Of a DNA stretch of 64,000 bases, positions 1 to 9,398 are shown piece after piece. The stretch is taken from positions 434,001 to 498,000 of the forward strand of contig NZ_PNFD01000002.1 of assembly GCF_003254645.1 (NCBI RefSeq), given 5' to 3'. This stretch comes from Microbacterium suaedae. GTDB taxonomy: Bacteria; Actinomycetota; Actinomycetes; Actinomycetales; Microbacteriaceae. How positions within the stretch are numbered: the first letter of the stretch is position 1; every line of letters starts with the position of its first letter. The notes below the pieces were generated by a model. It was not told the origin of the DNA, made no database searches, and was given only the letters and a program-made list of their open reading frames with translations. The position numbers and the translations under genes are program-made.

Positions 1-187
1 GCGTCATGGCATGACGGGTGGCTTCCCGAGTGCCTAGCGGCCCTGTGCCGCGGCGGAGGGGGCGTGTTGGCACTCTGGAGCGTGTGGGGTGTGCACCGTC
101 GTGCGGCGTCATGGCATGCCGGGTGGGTTCCCGAGTGCGTAGCGGCCCTGTACCGCACCGGAAGGGGCGTGTCGGCACTCTGGAACG
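1..187. repeat. Imperfect tandem duplication, 82 bp, period 105 bp
   Basis: Positions 1-82 and 106-187 align without gaps and differ at about nine positions. Each unit carries an inverted pair, GAGTGCC at 28-34 and GGCACTC at 69-75 in the first copy; the second copy has one mismatch in the left arm. The array lies beyond the stop codon of the App1-like gene, and the first unit is cut by the window edge, so more copies may lie outside. No start codon, ribosome site or protein pattern supports coding. Function unknown. Confidence 0.75.
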
Positions 188-219
188 ACTGGGGGCCGCG
201 CAAGCAATGCGCCGTGCCC

Positions 220-1257
220 TCAGCCCAGCAGCCCCACCCGCTCGAGGCGCTTCGCGAGGCCCGCGCCGTCGTGCGATGCGACCCACGGCACGCCGGCCGC
301 GGAGTGGTCGTCGACCGAGGTACGTCCGCCGGCGAGGACGGCCTCGGTCGCTGTGAGGCGGCGGATCGCGACGCCCGCGACCGACGACGGGTGTTCGGCC
401 GTGAACTGCGTGTAGATTTCGTCGTCGTGCTGGCCGTCGTCGCCGATCAGCAACCACTCGATGTGTGGGAACTCCTCCGCGAGGCGCCGCAGGTTCTCCT
501 CCTTGTGGGCTCGGCCGCTGCGGAACCAGCGGTCGTGCGTCGGGCCCCAGTCGGTGAGCAACATCGAGCCGCGGGGGAACAGATTGCGGTACAGGAAACG
601 GGTCAGCGTGGGGGCGACATTCCACGCGCCCGTCGAGAGATAGATCATCGGCGAGGCTGGATTCTCGCGCATCAGACGCTCGAGCAGCACCGCCATACCG
701 GGGACGGGCTGCCGGGCGTGCTCGTTGAGGACGAACGAGTTCCACGCGGCGAGCAGCGGGCGCGGCAGAGCGGTCACCATGACCGTGTCGTCGACGTCGC
801 ACACGACTCCGAAGCGCACATCAGGGTCGACGACGAACACGCGCGCGTCCACAGGGACGCCGCCCTCGACGGACATCTGGAACGTCTGCCATCCGGGCGG
901 GAGATCAGCGGGCAGGACCGTGTCGATCACGCCGCCGCGATCCGCGACGATCTCGTGGTGTGCGTCGCCGATCACGACCGTCACGGTCGCGAACGCGACG
1001 GGGATCCCGACGAAGGATCGCCAGCCGCGCACGCCATCGTCGGATCCGCGACTCGCCAGCGGCGGGAGGATCAGCACGCGGCCGACGACACGGATCCATC
1101 CCTCGCCCCCGTATCCGGGGAATGGCACGACCTGCGGCGAACGTCCCGCCCGTCTGGCCATGCGTTCGCGCCAGCCGTGGAAGCGGCGCTCGATGCGGGC
1201 GACCCAGTGGATCTTGGAGGAAACAGCGCGCTCGGCGCGCGCGGGACGGGAGGACAT
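220..1257 (-). CDS. App1-family phosphatidate phosphatase-like protein (DUF2183)
   Basis: A 345-residue cytoplasmic protein. The C-terminal half, from about residue 148, is an App1 catalytic domain of the HAD phosphatase type: DVDDT at 154-158 supplies the nucleophile and acid/base aspartates, followed by a YLSTGAWN segment and a late IGDDGQHD acidic loop. Yeast App1 dephosphorylates phosphatidate. Bacterial members are annotated by homology only, so the lipid substrate is inferred. The first 145 residues are beta-rich and carry no recognised motif. The gene starts 6 nt after the dedA-like stop on the same strand, so the two are probably co-transcribed, which fits a membrane-lipid role. The ATG at 1257 is the only good start. 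Confidence 0.82.
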   Translation of the reverse strand: MSSRPARAERAVSSKIHWVARIERRFHGWRERMARRAGRSPQVVPFPGYGGEGWIRVVGRVLILPPLASRGSDDGVRGWRSFVGIPVAFATVTVVIGDAHHEIVADRGGVIDTVLPADLPPGWQTFQMSVEGGVPVDARVFVVDPDVRFGVVCDVDDTVMVTALPRPLLAAWNSFVLNEHARQPVPGMAVLLERLMRENPASPMIYLSTGAWNVAPTLTRFLYRNLFPRGSMLLTDWGPTHDRWFRSGRAHKEENLRRLAEEFPHIEWLLIGDDGQHDDEIYTQFTAEHPSSVAGVAIRRLTATEAVLAGGRTSVDDHSAAGVPWVASHDGAGLAKRLERVGLLG

Positions 1258-1263
1258 CGCCCG

Positions 1264-1905
1264 TCAGTCTTTCATGTGGCGGTGTTCGAACCAGTGAAGG
1301 AGCTTCTTGCCCCCGAAGACGACGAGGAGGCCCACCACGATGATCCCGAAGAAGGCGTAGCCCGCCCAGTGGGCGCTGTCGGCCAGCTCGCGGTACGTCT
1401 CGGCCGCGCCGGCGGCGATCGTGATGTAGATCGCCGACCACAGAACGCAGGCGGGGAGGGTCCACGCGAGGAACTTCCGGTACGGGTAGCCCGACATGCC
1501 GACGGTGAGGGGCACGAGCGAGTGCATCACCGGCAGGAATCGCGAGAGGAAGATCGCGATGCCGCCGCGTCGGCGCAGGTACACCTCGGCACGCGCCCAA
1601 TTGCGGGCGCCGATGCGGCGACCGAGCCACGAGTGCTCGATATGGGGGCCGGCCCAGCGGCCGATCGCATAGCCGATACTCTCGCCCGCGATCGCTCCCG
1701 CCACGACGAAGGCGCCGAGGATCACGCCTTCGACGGCTGACGTCACGCCCATCGCGCTGACGATGACGACCGTGTCGCCCGGCACGATGAGGCCGATGAG
1801 CACGCTCGTCTCGAGCATGATCGCCACCGAAGCGATGAGGATCCGCAGCCAGGGCGCGACGCCCTGCACGACGTCGAGGATCGCCGTCAGGACATCGTTG
1901 ATCAC
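1264..1905 (-). CDS. DedA family membrane protein
   Basis: A 213-residue integral membrane protein of the DedA/SNARE-associated family (PF09335). These proteins are linked to polyprenyl-phosphate or phospholipid flipping and membrane-potential homeostasis. Visible family marks are the re-entrant LIVPGDTVVIVSA segment, the GESIGYAIGRWAG helix pair and the FLSRFLPVMHSLVPLTVGMS region with its conserved arginine. Four to five hydrophobic spans are evident and the tail is basic. The frame is open further upstream, but that part is low-complexity and overlaps leuS. I chose GTG at 1905 because the protein then begins as the family does, and an AGGA element lies about 10 nt upstream. The App1-like gene follows after 6 nt. 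Confidence 0.85.
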   Translation of the reverse strand: MINDVLTAILDVVQGVAPWLRILIASVAIMLETSVLIGLIVPGDTVVIVSAMGVTSAVEGVILGAFVVAGAIAGESIGYAIGRWAGPHIEHSWLGRRIGARNWARAEVYLRRRGGIAIFLSRFLPVMHSLVPLTVGMSGYPYRKFLAWTLPACVLWSAIYITIAAGAAETYRELADSAHWAGYAFFGIIVVGLLVVFGGKKLLHWFEHRHMKD

Positions 1906-2023
1906 GTCTTCGATCCTACGGGTCGGTGAGGTGTGTCGGCGGCGCGCGGTACTCTGGAGACTCTCCGAAGCGCGCGGGTACGCGCTCGCGCGTGCGTTCA
2001 TCGACCGATAGGCCCCAATCGAC

Positions 2024-4591
2024 GTGTCACAGACCACCGCTCCCGAAAACTCCGCACCCGCCGAGGTGCACGACGTCCACGCCGTCCAGGCGAAGTGGCA
2101 GGCGTACTGGGAGCGGAACGACACGTTCCTCGCGGGCGACGACGATGACAACCGTCCTCGCAAGTATGTCCTCGCGATGTTCCCGTACCCGTCGGGCGAT
2201 ATGCACATGGGGCACGCCGAGAACTATCTCTACAGCGACATCATCGCCCGGTTCTGGCGCCACCGCGGGTACAACGTGCTGCACCCGATCGGTTGGGACT
2301 CGTTCGGCCTCCCCGCAGAGAACGCGGCGATCCAGCGGGGTGCGGATCCGCGGGAATGGACCTACGACAACATCGCGCAGCAGCGGGCGAGCCTGAAGAA
2401 GTATGGCGTGTCGTTCGACTGGTCGCGCGTGCTGCATACGTCCGACCCCGAGTACTACCGCTGGAACCAGTGGCTGTTCCAGCAGCTGCATGACCGAGGG
2501 CTCGCCTACCGCAAGGAGAGCCCCGTCAACTGGTGCCCGAACGACCAGACGGTGCTCGCGAACGAGCAGGTCGTCGACGGCCAGTGCGAGCGCTGCGGCG
2601 CCGAGGTCGTGAAGAAGAACCTCACGCAGTGGTACTTCAAGATCACCGAGTACGCCGATCGCCTGCTCGACGACCTCAATCAGCTCGAGGGTGCCTGGCC
2701 GAGCAAGGTGCTGCAGATGCAGCGCAACTGGATCGGGCGCTCGGTCGGCGCCGACATCGACTTCCGCATCGAGGGGCGCGATGAACCCGTCACGGTGTTC
2801 TCGACGCGTCCCGACACGCTGTACGGCGCGACGTTCATGGTGGTCGCCCCCGACAGCGCGCTCGCCGCCGAGCTCGTCGCCGATGCCGATCCCGCGGTGC
2901 GGGCGCGCTTCGAGGAGTACCTCGCGGCGGCGCAGAAGGAGACCGACATCGAGCGGCAGTCGGCCGACCGCGAGAAGACGGGCGTCCCGCTCGAGCGGTT
3001 TGCGATCAATCCGGTCAATGGTGAGCGCCTCCCGATCTGGACGGCCGACTACGTCCTCGCCGACTACGGACACGGCGCCGTCATGGCGGTGCCGGCGCAC
3101 GATCAGCGTGACCTCGACTTCGCGCGGAAATACGATCTGCCGGTGCGTGTTGTCGTCGATACGACGGCCCCCATCACGGGGGCGATCCCGGTGATCGAGA
3201 CCGATGAGAACGGCGACATCATCGACCCGGATCCGCTGCCGAGCCCCGCGGAGACGGGGCAGGCGCTCTCGGGCGAGGGGCGGATGATGAACTCGGGCGA
3301 TCTCAACGGGCTCTCGAAGCGCCATGCGATCGCGCGCGCGATCGAGATCCTCGATAAGCGAGGAACGGGCCGCGCGGCGAAGCAGTACCGCCTGCGCGAC
3401 TGGCTGATCTCGCGTCAGCGCTTCTGGGGCACGCCGATTCCCATGGTGCACACCGCCGATGGGCGCATCGAGAAGGTGCCGGCCGAGCAGCTGCCGGTGA
3501 CGCTGCCGCAGGCGAAGGATCTCGATCTGAAGCCGAAGGGATCCTCGCCGCTGGGCGCCGCGACCGAATGGGTCACGACGACCGATCCCGTCACGGGCGA
3601 GGAGGCGCTGCGCGACCCCGACACGATGGATACGTTCGTCGACAGCTCGTGGTACTTCCTGCGGTTCCTCTCGCCGGGCGACGCGTCGAACGCTTTCGAC
3701 GAGAAGGACGCGCTTCGGTGGGCGCCTGTCGACAGCTACATCGGCGGTGTCGAGCACGCGATCCTCCACCTGCTGTACGCACGCTTCATCACCAAGGTGC
3801 TGTTCGACATGGGGCATGTCGACTTCACCGAGCCGTTCTCCAGCCTCATCAATCAGGGCATGATCCTGCTCGACGGCGCGAAGATGTCGAAGTCGAAGGG
3901 CAATCTCGTCGAGATCACCGACGAGATCGAGGCGCACGGGACCGACGCCGTCCGCGTCGCGCTCGCGTTCGCGGGGCCGGTCGAGGACGACAAGGACTGG
4001 AAGGACGTGCACGCGGCCGCCGCGACGAAGTTCCTGGCGCGCGCCGTGCGTGCCGCGGGGGACGTCACGAGCGACACCGGCGTCAAGTGGGCCGACGGCG
4101 ATCAGGCGCTGCGGCGAGTGACGCACCGTCTGCTCGCCGACGCCCCGGGCCTCGTCGAGCAGACGAAGTTCAACGTCGTCGTGGCGCGCCTCATGGAGCT
4201 CGTCAACGCGATCCGCAAGACCATCGACGGCGGGCCCGGCGGGGGTGACCCGGCCGTGCGCGAGGCCGTCGAGGTGACGGCCATGGTGCTCGACCTCTTC
4301 GCACCACACACCGCCGAGGAGATGTGGGAGACGCTCGGCTACGAGCCGTCGATCAGCCAGGTCTCGTGGCGACCCGCCGACCCGACGCTCCTCGTCGAGG
4401 AAGACGTCACCGCGGTCGTGCAGGTCAACGGCAAGGTGCGTGCGCAGCTGACGGTTCCCGCCAAGATCGATGCCGAGGCGCTCGAGCAGATGGCGCGCGA
4501 CGACGAGAAGGTGCAGCGCTTCGTCGGCGACAAGCAGATCGTGAAGGCGATCGTGCGCGCGCCGAAGATCGTCAGCCTCGTGGTGAAGTAA
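2024..4591 (+). CDS. leuS: Leucyl-tRNA synthetase
   Basis: Class I aminoacyl-tRNA synthetase that charges tRNA-Leu in the cytoplasm; 855 residues, normal for bacterial LeuRS. The HIGH signature is HMGH at 61-64 and the KMSKS loop is at 620-624. The editing (CP1) domain follows with the STRPDTLYG segment, and a C-terminal domain ends in an [13 protein letters not shown] tail. The GTG start at 2024 gives the usual N-terminal length; no convincing Shine-Dalgarno precedes it, so translation may be leaderless or use a short leader. It diverges from dedA and ends at a strong hairpin shared with the convergent comEC. Confidence 0.98.
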   Translation: MSQTTAPENSAPAEVHDVHAVQAKWQAYWERNDTFLAGDDDDNRPRKYVLAMFPYPSGDMHMGHAENYLYSDIIARFWRHRGYNVLHPIGWDSFGLPAENAAIQRGADPREWTYDNIAQQRASLKKYGVSFDWSRVLHTSDPEYYRWNQWLFQQLHDRGLAYRKESPVNWCPNDQTVLANEQVVDGQCERCGAEVVKKNLTQWYFKITEYADRLLDDLNQLEGAWPSKVLQMQRNWIGRSVGADIDFRIEGRDEPVTVFSTRPDTLYGATFMVVAPDSALAAELVADADPAVRARFEEYLAAAQKETDIERQSADREKTGVPLERFAINPVNGERLPIWTADYVLADYGHGAVMAVPAHDQRDLDFARKYDLPVRVVVDTTAPITGAIPVIETDENGDIIDPDPLPSPAETGQALSGEGRMMNSGDLNGLSKRHAIARAIEILDKRGTGRAAKQYRLRDWLISRQRFWGTPIPMVHTADGRIEKVPAEQLPVTLPQAKDLDLKPKGSSPLGAATEWVTTTDPVTGEEALRDPDTMDTFVDSSWYFLRFLSPGDASNAFDEKDALRWAPVDSYIGGVEHAILHLLYARFITKVLFDMGHVDFTEPFSSLINQGMILLDGAKMSKSKGNLVEITDEIEAHGTDAVRVALAFAGPVEDDKDWKDVHAAAATKFLARAVRAAGDVTSDTGVKWADGDQALRRVTHRLLADAPGLVEQTKFNVVVARLMELVNAIRKTIDGGPGGGDPAVREAVEVTAMVLDLFAPHTAEEMWETLGYEPSISQVSWRPADPTLLVEEDVTAVVQVNGKVRAQLTVPAKIDAEALEQMARDDEKVQRFVGDKQIVKAIVRAPKIVSLVVK

Positions 4592-4605
4592 ACCGCGAAC
4601 TGTAG

Positions 4606-4636
4606 GAGGAGGGCGTCCCGTGGGGACGCCCTCCTC
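4606..4636. terminator. Bidirectional terminator between leuS and comEC
   Basis: Perfect 14-bp arms at 4606-4619 and 4623-4636 around a 3-nt loop. It sits 15 nt after the leuS stop and 18 nt before the comEC stop, so it can serve both convergent genes. The T-run is weak, as is usual at this GC content. Confidence 0.85.
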
Positions 4637-4653
4637 GTCTTCTCTGCCGAACC

Positions 4654-7113
4654 TCAGCGCCGTTCGCGCCAGATCCGCAGCCCGTCGGCCGCGCTCACCA
4701 GAACGAGGCCGTCGGCGTCCGTGCGCGCGACGCTTGCTCCCGACCGCGCGAGCGTCGCCAGCAGATCGGGGTGCGGGTGACCGTAGTCGTTCTCGCCGAC
4801 TCCGATGAGCGCGATACGCGGAGCCGCCAGCACATAGAGCTGGGGCAACTGGTCTCGGCTGCCGTGATGCGACACCTTGACGACGTCGAACTCGCCCGTG
4901 AGACGGCCGGAGGCGAGGAGGAGCTGCTGGGCGTCCGCGGATAGGTCGCCGAGGAGAAGCGCGCGGGGCATCCCGGGCCCGTCGAACTCGACGACGAGGC
5001 TCGTGTCGTTCCCCGGCGCGAACGCGCGCGTATCGGCGGTGGGCCAGAGGACTCGCCACGACGCGTCGCCGAGCGTTCCGTGCATGCCCGCGGACGCTTC
5101 ACGGACGTCATCACTCGCTGCGCGTGCGGGTGCGAGGTCTTCGACGCTCGCCGCTGGCCCGTGCAGGATCATGCTGACGCGGCCCGCGAGTGCGGGAAGA
5201 TCGGCGGCGTGATCGGCGTCGAAGTGCGTGAGGAACGCGGTGTCGATGCGGTCGATGCCGAGACGCGCGAGACACGCATCGAGAGCGTCGCGGTCGGGGC
5301 CCGTATCGACGAGTCCGATGCGCCCCGCGGATCTGAGGAGGATCGCGTCGCCCTGACCGACGTCGCACAGCGCGATCGCCCAGTCGCGCGGTGTCGCGAG
5401 GGGTGCGACCGCGCCGTGCCACGCGACGGCGCCGGATCCGACCCCGAGCGCGAGGGAGAGGACGGCCACGCCTGCGCGGTGGATCCACATCCACGCGCGC
5501 CGCGGTGGCGGACGGACGATCGCTGCGACGACGCAGGCCCCGAACGCCGCGAGAGCGAAGAATCCCGTCCACCCCTCGTGCCAGGGCAGGCGTGCGGCGG
5601 GGAGGGATGCGAACGTCGTCGCCGTCTGGGCGATCCACGCCGACGGTGCCCACGCGAGCGCGGCCGCGCCGAGAGCGAGCGGGGCGAACGGCTGCGCGAC
5701 GCACGCGACGAGCCCGAGTACGGTCGCGAGGGGTGCCGCGGGAGCGGCGATGATGTTGGCGACGACGCCGTAGAGCGCGACTTCCGGGGCGAAGAGGACG
5801 ATGATGGGCCCGCACACGATCTGAGCGGCGAGCGGCACCGCGATGCCGAGCGCGAGCCCGCGGGGCATCCACCGTTCGAGGCTGCGCGCGAGCGGCTCGG
5901 CGAGCAGGAGCAGCGCGCCCGTCGCCCCCGCGGAGAGCAGGAAGCCGTACGAGGTCGCGAGCCAGGGGTCCGCCGCCACAAGAATCGTCACAGCGAGCGA
6001 CAGAACGGCGACGCCGGATCCGCGACGGCCGACGAGAAGCGCGATCATCGCGATCGCGGCCATCGTGGCCGCACGGATCACGCTCGCCTCCGGTGTGACG
6101 AGCACGACGAAACCGGCGAGCACGAGGAGCGAGCAGGCGATGCGCGTGCGCCTGCCCGCTCCGCACAGGGCCGAGGCGCCGAAGGCGATGCCGACGACGA
6201 GCGCGCAATTGCTTCCGGACACCGCTGTGAGGTGGCTCAGCGATGACGCCTTCATCGCGGCGTCGAGCTCGTCTGAGACGCCGCTCGTCTCACCGACCGA
6301 CAGTCCCGGGAGAAGCCCCGCGCCGGGCTCGGGCAGTCCGCTTGCGATGTCATCGACGAAGCCGCGTCGCAGCGTGCTCGCGACCGCGAAGATATGGGGC
6401 GGCGGCGCCCGCACCTCGACCCGCTCGGCGAATACGATCGCGACGGCGGCGTCTCCGGGGCCGGTCGGTTCCGCGTCGCCCGAGACCTCCACGCGCGCAC
6501 CGAGGTCGAGTCCGTCCGGAGGGGATCCTCCGCGCCAGTTCACGCTCACGGTCGCGGTGCGGCCGCCCACATGGGCGGATCCATCGAAGCGCACCCCGTC
6601 CGCAACGGGCTCGATCTTCGTCGTGACCACGATGGTCAGAGACGACACGCGAGCATCGAGCTCTGTGCCGATTGCTGCGCGGACGGGTTGGGCGAGCGCT
6701 GCGTGGCTCGCGGCGACGGCGGCCGCAGCGAGCGCGATGCTCGCGAGCGTGCTCCATGCGCGGAGACGCCCTGGATGGGGCAGGAGTCCGACTGACGTGC
6801 ATTCGCGAGGCCGAGACGCCGTCGCGGGCGGATCCGCGGGGTGCGACGACGATTCCGCATCGCTCGAAGCGCGAGGCCCGGTTGCGGCTGCGCGCCGGGC
6901 CGCAGCCGCCGCGACCAGGAGCGATGCCGCGGCGCCTGCCCATGCGGTGATCGCGACACCCGCGGCCGCGCCAGGCATGAGGACGGCGGCGAGGGCTGCG
7001 GCCCAGGCGACCACGGCGATCGGGAGCATCCTCAGATCGCGCGCGGACGATTGACGCGGAACCGCGCCGCTGCGGGGATCCGGCACGACGGTGTCGCGTC
7101 GCGCCGCACTCAC
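4654..7113 (-). CDS. comEC: ComEC/Rec2 competence-type DNA translocase
   Basis: An 819-residue polytopic membrane protein. ComEC forms the inner-membrane channel for single-stranded DNA in natural transformation. The N-terminal third has several hydrophobic spans. The competence core carries the LSHLTAVSGSN signature near 292-302. The C-terminal metallo-beta-lactamase-like domain has DVGQGDA at 584-590 and the HFDADH metal motif at 630-635. The GTG start at 7113 overlaps the comEA stop in a GTGA arrangement, implying translational coupling. No comF or pilus gene lies in this window, so transformation competence cannot be claimed from it. The pair is widespread in actinomycetes of unknown competence. 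Confidence 0.93.
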   Translation of the reverse strand: MSAARRDTVVPDPRSGAVPRQSSARDLRMLPIAVVAWAAALAAVLMPGAAAGVAITAWAGAAASLLVAAAAARRAAATGPRASSDAESSSHPADPPATASRPRECTSVGLLPHPGRLRAWSTLASIALAAAAVAASHAALAQPVRAAIGTELDARVSSLTIVVTTKIEPVADGVRFDGSAHVGGRTATVSVNWRGGSPPDGLDLGARVEVSGDAEPTGPGDAAVAIVFAERVEVRAPPPHIFAVASTLRRGFVDDIASGLPEPGAGLLPGLSVGETSGVSDELDAAMKASSLSHLTAVSGSNCALVVGIAFGASALCGAGRRTRIACSLLVLAGFVVLVTPEASVIRAATMAAIAMIALLVGRRGSGVAVLSLAVTILVAADPWLATSYGFLLSAGATGALLLLAEPLARSLERWMPRGLALGIAVPLAAQIVCGPIIVLFAPEVALYGVVANIIAAPAAPLATVLGLVACVAQPFAPLALGAAALAWAPSAWIAQTATTFASLPAARLPWHEGWTGFFALAAFGACVVAAIVRPPPRRAWMWIHRAGVAVLSLALGVGSGAVAWHGAVAPLATPRDWAIALCDVGQGDAILLRSAGRIGLVDTGPDRDALDACLARLGIDRIDTAFLTHFDADHAADLPALAGRVSMILHGPAASVEDLAPARAASDDVREASAGMHGTLGDASWRVLWPTADTRAFAPGNDTSLVVEFDGPGMPRALLLGDLSADAQQLLLASGRLTGEFDVVKVSHHGSRDQLPQLYVLAAPRIALIGVGENDYGHPHPDLLATLARSGASVARTDADGLVLVSAADGLRIWRERR

Positions 7114-7721
7114 GTCGTCACCAGATCCCGCACCGATGCCAGGACCGAGGGGCCGATCCCCGATACGGCGAGGAGGTCGTCCACGGACCCGAAAGGGCCC
7201 TCGGCCGCGCGCCAGTCGATGATGCGCTGCGCGAGGGCGGGGCCGATTCCCGGCAACGTCTCGAGCGTCGTGCTGTCGGCGGTATTGAGGTTCACACGAG
7301 CGGGTGTCGTTCCCCCGCCGGGAGCGACCGCGGCAGGCGTCTCTCCCTCGGCGGGGACGACGAGCTGCTCGCCGTCTGTCACGGGGCGAGCGAGATTGAT
7401 CCCCACTGCGTTCGCGTCGTCTGCCAGGCCGCCGGCCGCCGCGATGGCGTCCACGACCCGTGCATCGGACGCCACGACGTACAGGCCGGGCGCGCGGACG
7501 GCACCCGAGACATGCACGTACGCGTCGCCGGAGAGTCCGGGCGTGAGGGCGGGCGAGGCGACGACCGGATCGTCGGCAAGATGCTCGACGGGCGTGCGTG
7601 CGCTTCGCCAGACCCCGATCCCCACCGTCGCGGCGAGCGCGATGAAGACGAGCAGGATCGCCGCGCCCACACCGAGCCGCGCGCGGGGCGCTGCTCGTCG
7701 ATACGGTTCGAGGTCGGCCAT
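7110..7721 (-). CDS. comEA: ComEA-like helix-hairpin-helix DNA-binding protein
   Basis: 203 residues: a short basic cytoplasmic N-terminus, one membrane anchor at about 18-37, an SLBB/soluble-ligand-type beta domain at about 67-124, a Gly/Pro-rich linker, and a tandem helix-hairpin-helix module from about 142 to the end (VNLNTADS, LPGIGPALAQRI, VSGIGPSVL). In competent bacteria ComEA binds incoming duplex DNA outside the membrane and delivers it to ComEC. The order comEA-comEC with a 4-bp overlap is the usual operon. A -10 hexamer lies 7 nt before the ATG, so the message appears leaderless. Confidence 0.92.
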   Translation of the reverse strand: MADLEPYRRAAPRARLGVGAAILLVFIALAATVGIGVWRSARTPVEHLADDPVVASPALTPGLSGDAYVHVSGAVRAPGLYVVASDARVVDAIAAAGGLADDANAVGINLARPVTDGEQLVVPAEGETPAAVAPGGGTTPARVNLNTADSTTLETLPGIGPALAQRIIDWRAAEGPFGSVDDLLAVSGIGPSVLASVRDLVTT

Positions 7722-7728
7722 GGTCGAG

Positions 7729-7734
7729 ACGCTA
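7729..7734 (-). promoter_or_regulatory. -10 hexamer of the comEA-comEC operon
   Basis: TAGCGT on the minus strand, 7 nt before the comEA ATG. The spacing matches the other leaderless promoters in this window. No good -35 was found. Confidence 0.5.
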
Positions 7735-7854
7735 CGGATCGCTGAATCCGCGCGCGGCGCGGCCTGACTCGATCCTCAGATAACTCGCCCGATCCGATCC
7801 CTGTGGACACGTTGACAGGGGTGCCCACGCGCGAGGAATGTCGGTCGCCGCGAC

Positions 7855-7860
7855 TACGCT
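7855..7860 (+). promoter_or_regulatory. -10 hexamer of holA
   Basis: TACGCT, 7 nt before the ATG at 7868. A TTGACA at 7812-7817 lies too far upstream to pair with it and may belong to a second start site. Confidence 0.45.
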
Positions 7861-7867
7861 GGAAGGC

Positions 7868-8902
7868 ATGGCCGCACGACGATCAGGAACCGCGAAGAAG
7901 CCGTCGGCGATTCCGCAGTTGTCGTGGCGCGAGCCGCGAGCCGCGCCCGTCGTGCTCGTCTCCGGCCCCGAAGAGGTGTGCGCAGAGCGAGCGACGGCGG
8001 CGATCCGCGACGAGCTGAGGAGCGCCGATCCGTCGCTCGAGGTCACCGATTTGCGTGCCGACGACTACACCGCCGGCAGTCTGCTCGCAGTCACCTCTCC
8101 GTCGCTGTTCGGCGAGCCGCGCCTCGTGCGCATCGGCGGTGTGGAGAAGTGCTCCGACGCGTTTCTGCAGGAGGCGCTCGCATACCTCGACGCGCCGCAG
8201 GAGGGTGCGACGGTCGTCCTGCGTCACACGGGGGCGAGCGTCCGCGGGAAGAAGCTGCTCGAGGGCATCCGCGGCGGCGCGGGCGGCGGCGTCGAGGTCG
8301 CATGTCCGGCCATCAAGTACGACCGTGATCGCGAGGCGTTCGCGGCGGGGGAGTTCCGGCATGCAGGTCGCCGCATCAGCCCGAAGGCGCTCGGAGCGCT
8401 CACGCAGGCATTCTCGGGTGATCTGTCGGAGCTCGCGGCGGCCTGCCAGCAGCTGCTGCAGGACACTGCCGGAGACATCGACGAGAAGATCGTCGATCGC
8501 TACTACGGCGGCCGCATCGAGACGAGTGCATTCGAGGTGGCTGATGCCGCGATCGCAGGCGAATACGGGCGCGCTCTTCTCACGCTGCGCCATGCTCTCG
8601 ATTCGGGGGCAGATCCGGTCCCGCTCGTCGCCGCGTTCGGGATGAAGCTCCGCACGATGGCACGGGTCGGCGGGCGCCGCGGGCCGTCGCGGCAGATCGC
8701 TCAGGAGCTGAAGATGACCGATTGGCAGGTCGACCGCGCGCGGCGCGATCTGCAGGCCGGGTGGTCGGAGCGCTCGCTCGGTCTCGCGATGCAGGCGGTG
8801 GCTCGCGCCGATGCCGAAGTGAAGGGCGCATCGCGGGATCCGGTCTTCGCCCTGGAGCGCATGGTCACCGTCGTTGCGACCCGCGCCCCCTTCGGCGCGT
8901 AG
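7868..8902 (+). CDS. holA: DNA polymerase III subunit delta
   Basis: 344 residues. HolA is the clamp-loader subunit that opens the beta sliding clamp in the DnaX complex. The N-terminal part (residues about 18-150) follows the delta AAA-like fold: VLVSGPEEVCAE strand, then DLRADDYTAGSLLAVTSPSLFGEPRLVRI, the region that contacts the clamp in HolA proteins. The middle and C-terminal helices (EVADAAIAGEYGRALLTLRHAL, then LKMTDWQVDRARRDL) are typical. An in-frame ATG at 7838 exists; I prefer 7868 because a -10 hexamer lies exactly where a leaderless start requires. The gene diverges from comEA and converges on rpsT. Confidence 0.92.
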   Translation: MAARRSGTAKKPSAIPQLSWREPRAAPVVLVSGPEEVCAERATAAIRDELRSADPSLEVTDLRADDYTAGSLLAVTSPSLFGEPRLVRIGGVEKCSDAFLQEALAYLDAPQEGATVVLRHTGASVRGKKLLEGIRGGAGGGVEVACPAIKYDRDREAFAAGEFRHAGRRISPKALGALTQAFSGDLSELAAACQQLLQDTAGDIDEKIVDRYYGGRIETSAFEVADAAIAGEYGRALLTLRHALDSGADPVPLVAAFGMKLRTMARVGGRRGPSRQIAQELKMTDWQVDRARRDLQAGWSERSLGLAMQAVARADAEVKGASRDPVFALERMVTVVATRAPFGA

Positions 8903-8973
8903 CTGGCAGGGTCCACGTCCGATCGGCGGATCGCATGCGCCTTGGCGAGCGACGCGCTCGGGCGACGACGCGC

Positions 8974-9014
8974 ACGCAGAAGGCCCGCCCCCAGCGGGGA
9001 CGGGCCTTCTGCGT
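8974..9014. terminator. Terminator between holA and rpsT
   Basis: Perfect 14-bp arms at 8974-8987 and 9001-9014 with a GC-rich inner segment that can extend the stem. It lies 10 nt past the rpsT stop on the minus strand and 71 nt past the holA stop, so it is mainly the rpsT terminator. Confidence 0.8.
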
Positions 9015-9024
9015 GGTGCTCAGC

Positions 9025-9285
9025 TCAGAGAGCGGCGATCTGCTTCGCCAGCGCGCCCTTGCGGTTCGCGGCCTGGTTCTTGTGGATCACGCCCTTCGTG
9101 GCGGCCTTGTCGAGCTTCTTCGAAGCCTTCGCGAAGGCGGCCTCTGCGGCGCTCTTGTCGGCCGACGAGATAGCCTTGCGCGTCGCGCGGACGAGCGTCT
9201 TGAGCTCGCTCTTCACGATGCGGTTGCGCTCGCGCGCCTTCTCGTTGGTCTTGATGCGCTTGATCTGCGACTTGATATTTGCCAC
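9025..9285 (-). CDS. rpsT: 30S ribosomal protein S20
   Basis: 86 residues, very rich in Lys and Ala, starting [20 protein letters not shown] as S20 proteins do. S20 binds 16S rRNA early in small-subunit assembly. Its place beside holA, transcribed the opposite way, is the common actinobacterial arrangement. The frame stays open upstream, but GTG at 9285 gives the canonical N-terminus. Confidence 0.97.
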   Translation of the reverse strand: MANIKSQIKRIKTNEKARERNRIVKSELKTLVRATRKAISSADKSAAEAAFAKASKKLDKAATKGVIHKNQAANRKGALAKQIAAL

Positions 9286-9398
9286 GTCGGTACAGACTTT
9301 CGTTCGTGATGTGCGTCGGATGTTGCCGGCCGGCAGTAGAGGGGCTGTCGTCCGACGAGTGCGGGTGTGGGGGCCCGCACGCAAGCCAAGAACCTATG

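Noticed and set aside
28..75. GAGTGCC...GGCACTC pair looks like CIRCE
   Set aside because: Arms are in the opposite order and 34 nt apart instead of 9; not an HrcA site.
64..1740. Plus-strand frame across the App1-like and DedA genes
   Set aside because: Antisense to two proteins with clear family motifs.
2027..5059. Open frame of about 1010 codons antisense to leuS
   Set aside because: High-GC shadow frame; Arg/Asp-rich without domains, while the sense strand encodes an unmistakable LeuRS.
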